64,000 bases of DNA from Diphasiastrum complanatum (Eukaryota; Streptophyta; Lycopodiopsida; Lycopodiales; Lycopodiaceae), in the NCBI GenBank assembly GCA_029204225.1, contig CM055095.1, positions 24,647,190 to 24,711,189 on the forward strand, given 5' to 3'. Positions 1 through 10,635 of this stretch are shown here, in pieces (position 1 is the first letter of the stretch; each line of letters begins with the position of its first letter). The position numbers and the translations under genes were made by a program. Under the pieces are notes generated by a model. It made no database searches. It saw nothing but the letters and a program-made list of their open reading frames with translations, and had not been told where the DNA came from.

Positions 1-1400
1 CTCCATGATGGCTTGCTTGATATAGTGCCATTGAATTCATATGGCATAGTCTCCTATGCCATAGAACATCTGACAAATCATCATGGGTTTGATGCACTTG
101 ATCTGCAGGTAGGTGTACCTTCAAGTGATATAGGTTGTCTTTTCTTCTACCTTGAATGATCAGTGTACAGGTGCTTGCTCAATAACATTACATGTTTTGT
201 CTGAGAACATTACACGCATCCCTGCATCATCTATTCTTGCCACTGATAGCAAGTCCTACTACAGTGTAGGCATGAGCAAAACATCTTCGAGTCGTCTGTC
301 TCTGCCATTAGTGTTAAGCCATAGTGAACCAATACCATTCACTTGATGCCTTGATCCATCTCCAAGAATGATAAATCTTGATGGTTCTGCACTTCGAAAA
401 TCAAACATGATCCGTCTTGATATAACAAAGTGTGAGGTAGCTTCTGAGTCAAGGATTACCTCATGTGTGTCAAGTGGTGATACTATACACATGTCTGCAC
501 ATATGTAGGCGGTCGAATTTTTGTGATTCAATATTTCTTCGTCCATTTTTGAGCTCTTTGGCTCCTCGACATAGGATGAACTATTATTGTTCTCCTGTCT
601 GCTTTGAGCTTGTTGTTTTTCGGATTTTGGCAGCAGTCCATGGCTGGCTCCCTCTTAGGCTTAAGTTGCTTCTTTGTCTTCTCTTTGTCGCTGTAGAGGG
701 CTTGGTCAGAAGCATCCTTGTGATCAAGGTGATCTCGGGCTTTGACTTTTTCTCGAATCTCGACAACTATCTTTTTGAGTGTCATTCTTTGCTACCAGCA
801 ATGTAGTTGTCTGGAAGGATCTTGGTAAGGCTCTCAACAGATAGGTAAGTTGCTTCTCTACTGATATTGCATTTTCTATTCTAGAATTGTGTAATGAAAA
901 GAACAGATCTTTCATCTTCCTGATAAAGGAAGTGAGTTCTTTGCCATCCCATTGCAGATTTGTCAACTGATCTTCGAGTAACATGATCTAACTACGTGAT
1001 TTCATTTGAAATCTTGTGGCTAAAGTATCCCAAATCTCTTCTGCTTTAAAGACTGTAGCTAGGTCAAGAGTTAGGCTATCCTCAATGGATGATGATAACA
1101 CGGCTACTACTTTGTCATTCTTTTTTCTCCATTCACGTAGCTCCTTGTCTATTGTTGTAGGCATCTCCTCGGTGCCATCTACCCAAGGAAATAATCCTTC
1201 TCCCTATAGTATAAGCGAGGTCTTAACTTTCCATGCTAGGAAGTTAGATCCTGATGAGTCAAGGATTGTACAGATCTTCGATTGTATACTGCTTATTGAA
1301 GCCATTGCCATGAATTGTGTTCTCACTTATTAATGGTTCTTTGTCTTGAATGCTTAGCCACATGAATCTGATAGCCTTGTGGCTATGTCAGACTATGATA
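1..1400 (-). pseudogene. Ty1/copia gag and protease fragment, decayed
   Basis: Reading on the minus strand from about 1305, a gag start (MASISS...SNFLAWK) runs into a UBN2-type gag, with LTNLQWDGKELTSFIRKMK visible near 930-984. A copia aspartic protease follows at 259-546 (VILDSEATSHF, where the usual core is LDSGATSH, so the catalytic motif has Gly replaced by Glu). The sequence continues degenerately into pre-integrase at the window edge. Several frameshifts and stops separate the blocks, so this is a dead copy. Its 5' LTR and primer-binding site lie just to the right (1403 onward). Integrase and reverse transcriptase would lie left of base 1 and are not visible. The same gag start occurs in plus orientation at 23776-23853. 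Confidence 0.85.
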
Positions 1401-1402
1401 GT

Positions 1403-1462
1403 GCTCTGATACCACTGATGAAAAATTATGGATTCAGAAACATCAAGAACGCTCTGATACCA
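1403..1462 (-). other. Duplicated initiator tRNA-Met primer-binding site
   Basis: The 12-mer GCTCTGATACCA, complement of the plant copia PBS TGGTATCAGAGC, occurs at 1403-1414 and again at 1451-1462. The first copy has the correct position between LTR end and gag with a one-base spacer. The second lies inside the LTR terminus. The related LTR at 23215-23658 carries a decayed second copy at the same relative place. Confidence 0.8.
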
Positions 1463-2070
1463 CTAATGAGAAAAATGCAAAGATCAATCAGGCTCTGTAA
1501 CGAAACGAAACGAAACAAAACTAGACGAAACGAAACGAAGTGAAGTGAAACTTGAATGAGCTCTGATATTGCTGAAGCAAAAAACACATTAATCGCTAAT
1601 GAAATCAATTCAGATGGATTTCGGATATGATTGCTGGTCACTGCCTGCTATATCATTTCTACAATCCTCCAGAAAGTAGACAAACACTACTGATCTATGT
1701 TGTAAATTAATTCAACATTCAATGAAATTGAACCAATATGCAGAATGAATAAAACAATTAAATAAACACATGAGCAATTATAACAAACAACAATTCATTC
1801 GAGATCAGACAAGATTTAGAATGATATGCACATTACAGTTGCATCATCATCTACTGATTCTCTTTGTTTCAAGCACTGTGTGACAGACCCACACAGCGCA
1901 TTGGCATGAGAGAAAAATGTCCTCTCACGAGTAGCATCTTGCTTACTATCGGACTCCTTGGATCTCTGTGGATCCTGCTACAAAATTGTCTCACTCATGG
2001 GCAGACTGTATTCTGTATATATTTTATACATCTAGTAATTGCATATATTCAGAGTAGCATCTCTGATTAA
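1416..2070 (-). mobile_element. Copia LTR, family C, minus orientation
   Basis: This begins with TG immediately after the PBS complement and shares long blocks, in inverted orientation, with 23215-23658 (for example around CTGATCTCGAATG and GCAGGCAGTG). A CGAAA pentamer run sits at about 1500-1550. The outer boundary is uncertain because similarity fades. It is the 5' LTR of the minus-strand copia fragment at the left window edge. From about 2070 to 2380 I see nothing recognisable. Confidence 0.65.
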
Positions 2071-2381
2071 ATAGATTAAACAATCTATAACTAATCATGG
2101 ATTACAAGAGTGGTGGGTTAGGCACGTCCTAACGTTCTTCTGCTAACGTCATCATATCAGATCAGGGATTTTGTACTCATGGTACTTGTATGATCTTCCT
2201 GATCCTTTGGAGCATGAAGGTGGAAAAGTGTCGCGAATATTTTCGTGTCGCTTCGAGGTGTTTGACCTTCGTGTCATCTAACTTTCTCCTGTTGTGTCAT
2301 GAACATTTTCTTGGTGTCTTTTTGTCAGGTTGGGAGTTGAAAGCTAGCAAAGCTTTGGTAATAGAAATGTTTTGTTTCTTC

Positions 2382-2455
2382 AGCTGATATCTTGACTAAG
2401 CCATTGTCAAGAGAACAATATCTTGACTAAGCCATTGTTGCCCGAGAACAATATC
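2382..2455 (+). repeat. Copia RNase H terminal scrap, tandemly duplicated
   Basis: Plus-strand codons read ADILTKPLSREQYLD then stop, the standard C-terminal signature of copia polyproteins. The block ATATCTTGACTAAGCCATTG is repeated directly about 37 bp on. It is an isolated scrap between a copia LTR and a gypsy gag. Confidence 0.6.
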
Positions 2456-2459
2456 TACA

Positions 2460-3669
2460 TTAGCTAATGCAACAACATTTTTTAGAGTAATCTTGTATGT
2501 GTAACTCTACATCAAGAATAACATAATCCATAAACTCGGAATTGCTTTCCGATGCCATTGTCACACAATATTTTTTCTCACTTTTTCGGGTAGGAAGGTT
2601 TAGCATCTGCACCAAATTTATATTAATAAAGTTATGCGTGTCAAAAAGGACATTAACAACTTGATCTTTAACTTTACCTTTAATGCAAATAAGGTCATTA
2701 GGTCCAAAAACTAAAGAGCTAAGAAAACATACATCCGTCTCATTATTTCGAGATAGACTACCTGAGGTGGAAGCTGGTTTTTCTATGCAATCTTGTGCAA
2801 GGTGACCCTCGCCATTGCACTTAAAGCACATGTTCTTCTTATGAGCTTCAGTTATATCTTTGCCACCCTGATGGTTTTTAAAGTTTTTCTTGGTTTTCTT
2901 AGGATTGTTGGAATTGGGATGTGTTTCATTAACAGCTTTCCTATCCTTCCTCTTGAATTGAAAACCTTTCTTTGGCTCATTAGGATGATGACCCCTAGAT
3001 GGCTTAGGTGTGTCATCAAAATACTTTGTAGCCCTAATAGCATCCTCTAGGATTTTTGGATGGTTCCTACGAACATCCACTTGGTAAATATCTTTTGGTA
3101 ACCCATCAATAATTATTAACATTTGTACCTTTGGTGGAATGTCACTATAAAGTGGATTCAGGTCTCATAAAAATCTTGAATAAATTGTTCCAAACCTTTA
3201 TTCATTGTTAAATGACTCAACTTTTGAAAGTGTTCATAGTCATCTAATAATGGTAGAAAGTATTCCCTAAAAACTATGCAAAATCATCCCATGTACAAGG
3301 TTGATTGCCTTTTGCAACTAGGTCATCCCACCATACTAAGGCTCTTCCTTCAAGGAACATAGTTATAGTGGACAACTTTTCACATTCAGGGAATTGGTTC
3401 ATGCCAAAGTATTCGTTTCATACATCAAGCCATAAACTTACCACTTGCAAGTTCCTATCTTTCTTCTCTCCCTTAAACAATTTTACGGGAGGTGAAACTA
3501 CATGCTTTTTCTGGTTGGCTAACGTAGATTCTAAGTCTTGGTTCCTTTGATTAGTTTCAAGAAGCTTTTTATTAGTGTCTTGAATTTGTTGGTATAAAAG
3601 TTCAAGATCTTGTGCCACAATGGATGGGTTTGATAGATCAAATAATGAGTTTTCATTGGTTTGATCCAT
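2460..3669 (-). pseudogene. Ty3/gypsy gag and protease remnant
   Basis: The gag starts at 3669 (MDQTNENSLFDLSN) and holds a coiled segment (LELLYQQIQDTNKKLLETNQ) and a retrotransposon gag core (KLFKGEKKDRNLQVVSLWLD, then ...RALVWWDDLVAKGNQ). From 3122 a second block contains a lysine-rich stretch and the zinc knuckle CFKCNGEGHLAQDC at about 2790-2830. After it comes a retropepsin-like segment (VNVLFDTHNFININ) in which the DSGAS core appears shortened to DT, which should abolish activity. Stops and a frameshift lie between the blocks. Reverse transcriptase and integrase are missing; the element is cut at about 2460. Its 5' LTR/leader is at 3700-4668. Confidence 0.85.
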
Positions 3670-3699
3670 TGGAGTTGCTTGTGTGTTTTCCTATTGTGC

Positions 3700-4668
3700 A
3701 AATACAACAACAAGTAATTCTAATTAGAATTATAGAAATGCTTCAATTCTTAAATAATACAATAAAAGCATTTGCTTCTACTCATTCAATACTTATTGTT
3801 TGTAAGCTCAATCCAAGCCTACTTTTTGCAAGCTCAATCCAAGCTTAAGAGAAAACTACACCAAGCAATTTCCTACTTTTGCCTCAATCCAAAGCAAAAA
3901 TCAAAACTAATCTTTATGTACACTTCAATTAACTACTTCAAGCTAATGTTTAAATAAAGTTCCCATTCCAATTTCATTTCCATTTGTCATTTCAAATTCA
4001 ACACAAATTTTTCACATTTCTCACTTTCCTAGTTCAAATCCATGAAACTAGTGACTAGAAATGGAAAACTAATGAAGTTCTATGAAAACTTCACTTTTCA
4101 GATCTGTTTTTCAGATTTACAAGTATGAATATCAGAACTTCAAAATGACAAAAAATAGAAGTTCAAAACCTTTTTTATACATAAAGTTACACTACATTTT
4201 CCTTCCTACATTGCCATTTTCATGAAACTAGTAGGTAGAAAGGTGTAACTAATGAAGTTTTTATGAAAACTTCACTTTTCAGATCTAATTTTCAGATTTA
4301 TAGGTCTAAACAGAACTTGAAAATGAAAATCAGAAGTTTAAACACTTCATTTATGCAAAAAAAAAAAAAAAAACACTAGTTTTGATCAAAACACATAGTT
4401 AAATTCAATCTTTTTGCAAAAAAAAAATTGTGAATGTAGAGGAAGACTTCCTCTAACCAATCCACAAAATTCTTTTTCAAAAAGATTTATTGCCAAAAGC
4501 CCACTTTTAAACTTCTCTAACATAATAAAAAATCAGCCCCTAAACAATTTTATAAGCATTACTACTCTTTATCAAGAGAACTGGATTCATTGGGTACTTC
4601 AACTACAAGCTTTCTATTACTAGAAAAGCCAATAATCTTTCCCAAAAAAAATTTTGTTTGTGATTTTT
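3700..4668 (-). mobile_element. Gypsy LTR/leader, family D, minus orientation
   Basis: Nearly the whole interval is repeated in inverted orientation at 15238-16190, and in both copies the same gag start follows, which identifies it as the 5' LTR plus leader. Both copies contain an internal tandem duplication of roughly 180-200 bp, marked by repeated AACTTCACTTTTCAGATCT at about 4087 and 4268. An A-run at about 4355-4372 separates sub-blocks. I cannot place the exact LTR/leader boundary or a clear PBS. From 4669 to about 5135 no gene is evident. Confidence 0.7.
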
Positions 4669-5137
4669 ATAATTTTTTTGAAAATTGTTTGAGTTTGTTG
4701 GAGTTGTTGTGAAACTAGACTTTTCAAATGATATTGCTCCTATGTTTAATCTAATTGTTCTCCTTTTTTCAATATGATTCTTCAGCGATCTAGTCTACAC
4801 TGCATCTCTTATCAAGAGCCATTTTTTAGTTGTTTGGTCACTATGAGAAATGCCTCCTTTGACTCGCAGGTTGTAGGACCTCTATATTGTCGACTCTGGC
4901 TTGCTGTTGACTTTGGCTACCCTCACGATTTGGGTTGTACAACTACACGATCATTCTTGCATTTACTGAGTTATATCATAATACTTCGAACCAGTTTTCA
5001 ATTATGGATGTGAATATCTATAGGCCTCCAACTATATGTTAGCACGAGTAATTTAGCATATTGTTATCCAATTTTGTGGAGAATCTGTATGGGTCATCAT
5101 CTTTTAACTACTGTCATTTGTATTGTAGCATCTTTGC

Positions 5138-7140
5138 TAGCCTTTGAACCTGCACAAGAATCAATCATGAGAGGAAACAAAGTAGCCAAAGTTCAAAATA
5201 ATCTATCTAGTCACCTACAGGTTTGTTTTTGAGTACTCATTGCAAGTGTACTTGATAGTTTACTAAAAACTATTTTTCTAACTTTATTGAAATGATGTAT
5301 GCAGCAATTCAAGAGGGGCGAGAGTGTGTGCTTGCTCCATGAAGACAAGATCATTGCTGAAGGTGAGGTTATACAATCTACTACTGGCGAATCGCTTCAT
5401 GGTAGACCATTGCCTGCAGGCCATGTAGGTGTAATGGTTCACAATTGCACCAATACAATGGTGGAACTTCCAATTCCAAATGACATTGCTAATATGTATG
5501 TTCTTGCAATACATAGTGTTGTAGCCTGGCCAGTAATTTTTCTAGTGAGATATATCTTTGATCACTATTGTGCAAATAAAATGCAAACAATCATATTCAT
5601 GTTGTTGAAAACAAGATTTATTAAACATTACTCTCCCGTAGGGACCACATGGGACTACGGGACCACGTGAGACTGTTGCAGCAGGTACAAGTTCACAAGT
5701 GAACACAAAATCTCAACAAGTAGTATCATCAAGCGTTGCACTTGGGAGTAGCGCCATAATTCAGGTATTACATTGCATTGTCCAAATTGCTATTTAAACA
5801 CACTAATCCTCCTTGGTTTAGGCGTCGATTTTGAGTGTGATAACTCTCAAATCAATCACTTTTTTATATTTATTAGATTCCACCATCAATTGTGTTCAAA
5901 TTTGTATTGTATATGTGAAAAATGTTACACTTATTGTTAATGTTTTGTGTGTAGAGCTCTTACGTTGTGGTGGACAATGACGATGATGAGGACGATGAAA
6001 TAGGACAGATTGTCTTGACCTACTACAAGAAGTAATGGAGAGATTGCAGGTAACAATGACTAATCCAAGTATTTTATTTTGTTTTTTTTTTTTTTGTGTG
6101 TATTGGACTTCAAATTTTTGTCTTTTTTGCATATTCCTTTCTCTTTGCAGATTCATCGAATCACCCCCCCTCCTGCAATTCCATTGTGTCGTTTGATGCC
6201 CAACATGTCAATTCGACAACTGGGGGATCGTTACAAGTGACTTTGTAATGAATTTTCCATGTATGGCTACGTGTCAGACAAAAGGGCCAATTTGTGTGCT
6301 CTTTAAAGACACCCACGTCTGAGAAAAGACATGCTGATCCCATGATCAAATCGCAATGGGATCCCATATGGTGCAATATAAATACAGATTTTGAGAATAA
6401 GCTCCAACACAACACTAATTGGAGATTTCTAAGACACAAGATGCTATACACATGAAATGGGAATCATCGCCTTCTTGCGTTCATGGAGGAAATTGGCAGA
6501 AGTAAGCATACTATATAAACTGTAGACATTTCATTAGTCTCTTGTACTTGCAATTGGTACTTTGACATTATATGTTTGCAGGTGTTGCAACTAATGCTGC
6601 AAGACATCCACGTGTGGAGGTGACTATTTTGGAGGTGGGTGAAGGAGACGAGGGTGAACTTTTGACCGCCCTAGCCAGAATGAATCGGTAAAACATTTTT
6701 CCATTTTCTATTTTTTTACTCACAAGATTGGTATCTTTGACATTTTGATTTCTGGTCTTTTGTCATATGATTCGGTCTCTTGGAAAATCAAAGAAAAAAG
6801 AGCATGTCCCCGATGAAGATAGACAATGGATGGCTGATGAGAACAGTTGAGTCTTGAAACAAAAAAAGGGTGGATATCATCCTTGGTACACCTGTCCATT
6901 GGCGATTTTGAGCCAGGTGGTGTTTCAGGTATAAATGTGGACCGATTTATTTATTCATGCTATATTTATAATGTTGCCAGCATACACTTGTGAATGTCGT
7001 CGATGAAATACAATTTTTGTTTCCTATTTACTCAGGATGAATATAAAAATGAATTGAGGCCGTTGGAAGAAAAGAAGGCAGTGCTACCGAAAGACGTTTA
7101 CAAAGTCGAATGGTACAATGCCTTCCACACTGTCGATGTT
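5138..7140 (+). pseudogene. CACTA-associated accessory gene remnant (DUF8039-like), multi-exon
   Basis: Plausible exons with GT-AG borders lie at about 5138-5220 (ends NNLSSHLQ), 5304-5560, 5665-5764, 5955-6035, 6583-6690, 6840-6928 and 7036-7140. The main exon reads QFKRGESVCLLHEDKIIAEG, then HGRPLPAGHVGVMVHN, LPIPNDIAN and VVAWPVIFLV. This layout (value phrase, G-x-PL, LP-x-P, then A-x-x-VAWP) matches the DUF8039 domain found beside plant En/Spm transposases; that match is from memory of the family. Stops in other stretches suggest decay. The 3' end is cut at about 7140 by an LTR fragment. Function beyond association with CACTA elements is unknown. Confidence 0.5.
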
Positions 7141-7159
7141 AAGTGTCGGCACACCACAC

Positions 7160-7515
7160 GGAAGTATGCATGAGAGAGGGAGAGAGAGAATGCCTAGTTG
7201 AGAAAGGCTTTGGGGGCTCGAGCGCCTACCCAAAGCTATTCTATCCCAATGTAGGGAGAGAGGGAGAAGAGAGTGAGAGAGGAGAAAGAGAGAGAGAGAG
7301 ATGGAGATGGAGAAACCAAGAGAGTTTTATTAGAATGAGAATGGAATATGATACAATACAAAGGAAATGGCTCTCTCTTATAGATTTTAGAGGTGAGCCT
7401 CCTTCACTCTCATTGGCCACTTCATTGGGACAAGGATTCTAATCCAAGCCTTTAAAATAAACACAACTTGAATCTATTGGTGCTAAGAAAGCACAAGGGC
7501 ACTCACATGATTCCA
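7160..7515 (-). mobile_element. Truncated gypsy LTR, same family as 8649-9369
   Basis: About 350 bp match 8745-9090 in the same orientation (shared GCCTAGTTGAGAAAGGCTTT and the block ending ACTCACATGATTC). Both ends are missing: the left side joins the CACTA-type exon and the right side joins a copia gag in mid-codon context at 7516. GA-rich runs make up the first 150 bp. Confidence 0.7.
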
Positions 7516-7821
7516 CAAAAGAACCAAAATTGCTCTTCATTTTATAAAAATGAATGTTTTTAATGAAGTGTTAAGAGAAATCAATACATGCACCACTGCC
7601 AAGGAAGCTTGGGATACTCTAAAAACAATCTATGAAATCAAAAATATTTCTAGATTGCTTACACTTAGAAACCAAATATTTCTAAGTTATCAGAGAGTAG
7701 ATGAGAGTGCTTCATCATATGTCATGAGAGTTAAGGATCTTCATCAAGAGTTAGTTGGTATTGGTGATGCTCTAAAAAACACTGAACTTGTTCAAGTATG
7801 TTGTGTCGTCAATGAAATATA

Positions 7822-8699
7822 GAGGTTGCTGCTCCCAGCGACGAACTTCTATACTACATTGACGACACAATAGTGGCGCCGTTGCCGGGAAGCGCCACAC
7901 ACTCGCTTCGCCGCATAGTTTTCTTAATCTCTTCCTCTCTCTCCCTCTCTCTTTTCTTCTCTCTCACCATTCACTTTCACCAAAAAATCAGATTTTAGGG
8001 GTAGCATAGAGTGAGTAGTGTTAGTTTTTGCCGTTTTTTTGTGATTTTGTTTTGTTTGTTTCAACTGTAGGGAGAGATTGTGGGGTGAGAGGATCAGATC
8101 CAAGCACCCAATCCCTTTGTTAATCCATACAATCCATAAAAATCAGAAAAAAAGCTCAAAATCTGTTTAGGAGAGAAAAAAGAGAGCCAAAATCTCATCA
8201 AATTTTGATTTCTCAAAAATCAGCAAGAACTAACCTTTGCAAGCTTCTACGCAGGTCTGGGACAGTACCCTGGAGCTGCTGCCAGTCATGCGGAGGTTAG
8301 TTCTTGCTGGTTTTTGAGAAATCAAAATCTGATGAGATTTTGGCTCTCTTTTTTCCCTCCAAAAACAGATTTTGAGCTTTTTTTTCTGATTTTTATGAAT
8401 TGTATGGATTAAAAAAGGGATTGGGTGCTTGGATCTGATCCTCTCACCCCACAATCTCTCCCTACAGTTGAAACAAATAAAAAAAATCACAAAAAAATGG
8501 CAAAAACTAACACTACTCACCCTATTCTACCCCTAAAATTTGATTTTTTGGTGAAAATGAATGGTGAGAGAGAAAAAAAGAGAGAGGGAGAGAGAATAAG
8601 AAAACTATGCAGCGAAGTGTGTGTGGCGCTCCCTGGCAATGGCGCCACTGTTGTGTTGTCGATGTAGCATAGGGGTCCATCGCTGGGAGCGACAACCTC
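7822..8699. repeat. Long inverted repeat, arms about 410 bp, loop 57 nt
   Basis: The left arm (7822-8236) is the reverse complement of the right arm (8294-8699) along its full length with scattered mismatches and small indels. The outer ends are GAGGTTGCTGCTCCCAGCGA and its complement; the inner ends are CAGCAAGAACTAACCT and its complement. Transcribed, it would fold into a near-continuous hairpin of about 400 bp. Confidence 0.9.
7874..7890 (+). other. tRNA-Asp-type primer-binding site (left arm)
   Basis: TGGCGCCGTTGCCGGG is complementary to the 3' end of plant tRNA-Asp, the primer of Athila/Tat-type gypsy elements. It sits one base after the LTR terminus (ACACAATA). Its inverted partner, slightly mutated, is at 8631-8647 next to the full LTR. 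Confidence 0.8.
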
Positions 8700-9369
8700 G
8701 CCTTCACTTGCATAGCAAGAAGAGAGAGGGGGAGGAGAGAGAGGAGAAAGAGAGAGAGAACGCCTAGTTGAGAAAGGCTTTGGGGGCTCGAGCGCCTACC
8801 CCAAGCTATTCTATCCCAACGTAGGGAGAGAGGGAGAAGAGAGAGAGAGAAGAGAGTGAGAGAGGAGAAAGAGAGAGACAGATGGAAATGGAGAAACCAA
8901 GAGAGTTTTATTTGAATGAGAATGGAATATGATACAATACAAAGGAAATGGCTCCCTCTTATAGATTTTAGAGGTGAGCCTCCTTCACTCTCATTGGCCA
9001 CTTCATTGGGACAAGGATTCTATTCCAAGCCTTTAAATTAAACACAACTTAAATCTATTGGTGCTAAGAAAGCACAAGGGGACTCACATGATTCATGTGA
9101 GTTTTAAGTTGAGCCCTTTTAGCTTTTTTAATTGCAACTTGACTTAGGGCCTCTAATGTCATTTTAGAGTTTTAAGCCCCTAGTCTCTTATTCCTAGGAA
9201 TTACAACTTGCTACTTGTGCTCATTGGTGGCTGGGCTTATACACACAGGACGCCAGTGCCTTGCACTTATTATTCTACTGTACTATGGCGAGGCCCACTA
9301 GGCAAGGCCTGCAGTAATTTAAGTGGTGGGACCCACTTATTTATTTGTATACATGAAATACCCACAACA
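8649..9369 (-). mobile_element. Full gypsy LTR (721 bp), minus orientation
   Basis: It is bounded by TG at 8649 (one base from the inverted PBS) and CA at 9369 (next to the TSD). GA microsatellite runs occupy 8715-8880. It is the 5' LTR of the palindromic element; a truncated second copy lies at 7160-7515. Confidence 0.8.
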
Positions 9370-10555
9370 AAGTAGTCATAAATGGACTTAGAGATGAGTA
9401 TGACATATTGTGCAGACTTATGCTGTCAGGGAGGATCTTCCATCCTTGGAGACATTGCAAGGTGTAGAAAGTAGGCAAGAGAACAAGATACTGAGGATCA
9501 ATAGACTTTCATTGAAAGATGGTGGAAATGACAAAGCACTCTTCATTAGAGACAAGTCAAGAGGCAAGGGCAAAGGACAACAACACTTCAAGAAGGACAA
9601 AGCCAAAGAAGGTGGTGAGGATCAGTCCTCACAAGCTGCAACATCCAATGGCAGAAAGAAGCTGTCAAAGATCAAGTGTTTTTCTGTGGCAAGAAAGGAC
9701 ACTATGCATCAAACTATTTCAAGAAGAAAAACCAATCTAAGCAAGCTAACCTTACTAATGAGGATGAGTGTGAGGGTGTAGAGAGTGAAAGAGAGAATTC
9801 ACTAATGATGTCTACTTTTTCATCTTTTTTTTTTAAGAATGAAGAAGTCTGGTGGATAGATAGTGGGGCTAGTTTCCATATGTCTAGTTCTAGGAACTCT
9901 TTCACTAATCTCATGCCATATCTAGGTGCAAAAAGATCAATCTATACTGCTAATGATGTTGAGTGTAGGATTGAAGGAATAGGAAGCATTCCATTACATG
10001 CATCATCATCTTTTTGCTTACATGATGTATTGTATGTACCTAGATTGGCCAAGAATCTCATTAGTGTAGGACAGTTTTTTGATAGTGGATTGGATGTCAA
10101 GTTTCAAGTTGACAAGTGTATAATCTCAAGAGAAAATGAAGTTATTGCTAGAGGATCTAGAATTGGTAAGTTGTACAAACTAGATTCTAGGGAGAGTGCT
10201 AACATTTCAGATATTGCTTATGAGACCAAGGTTCTACAGGAGGATCTGTGGCACAAGAGATTGGATCATCCCAATTTCAAAGCCATGCAATCTATGGTCA
10301 AAGAAGGAAAAGTTGTTGGTCTACCAAAGACACTGTCAAAGGAGCTTCTACCTTGTGAAGCTTGTGTGCTGGCAAAGTCACACAGAAGGCCTTTTCCTAG
10401 ATCAAGTATCAAGACAAAACAACCATTTGAACTTGTACACTCTGATGTTCATTTCTCATCAACTAAGAGCAAAGGAAGATCCAACTGCTTTGTCTCTTTT
10501 GTAGATGATTATACAAGATATTCTTGGATCTATATGTCGTCAAGTTAAAAGCTTT

Positions 10556-10635
10556 AAGAAGTGATATAGTGAAGAGTTAGATTTTTTCATCTGATGTATG
10601 CCATTTTGCTCTTGCCTTGGATTTTTCAAGCATAT
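10556..10635 (+). mobile_element. Copia family E LTR scrap
   Basis: GAGTTAGATTTTTTCATC and the following 60 bp match, in inverted orientation, the LTR at 45250-45553. The broken integrase therefore joins directly to LTR sequence, implying an internal deletion in this copia before LTR A landed at 10636. Confidence 0.65.

Larger units (their letters stand above)
7799..9369 (-). mobile_element. Palindromic Ty3/gypsy derivative with TSD
   Basis: The unit starts TGTTGTG, ends CACAACA and is flanked by the perfect 5-bp duplication AAGTA (7794-7798 and 9370-9374). Removing it restores the host copia gag frame. Inside, in order: 23 bp of LTR terminus in minus orientation, 51 bp of LTR end in plus orientation, a tRNA-Asp-type PBS, about 345 bp of leader, a 57-nt spacer, then the inverted leader, inverted PBS and a full minus-orientation LTR (8649-9369). 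No gag or pol remains. It looks like an LTR element whose whole interior was replaced by an inverted copy of its own 5' end. Confidence 0.85.
7516..10555 (+). pseudogene. Copia family E gag-protease-integrase, interrupted
   Basis: Gag starts in mid-protein (HKRTKIALHFIKMN) and runs to 7798. It resumes at 9375 exactly in frame (ELVQV then VINGLRDEYD) once the inserted element and one TSD copy are removed. Downstream come a basic region, a zinc knuckle lacking its last Cys (FCGKKGHYASNYF), a copia protease (WWIDSGASFHM), the GAG-pre-integrase motif (LWHKRLDHPNF, C-x2-C) and the integrase start with the first catalytic Asp kept (LVHSDVHF). A frameshift near 9680 and a deletion near 10535, after DDYTRYSWIY, kill it. 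The related minus-strand copy is at 43259-44475. Confidence 0.85.

Noticed and set aside
7822-8699. microRNA precursor or Foldback transposon
   Set aside because: Both arms contain a tRNA-Asp PBS next to LTR termini, and the whole unit has LTR-element ends, so a gypsy derivative explains it better.
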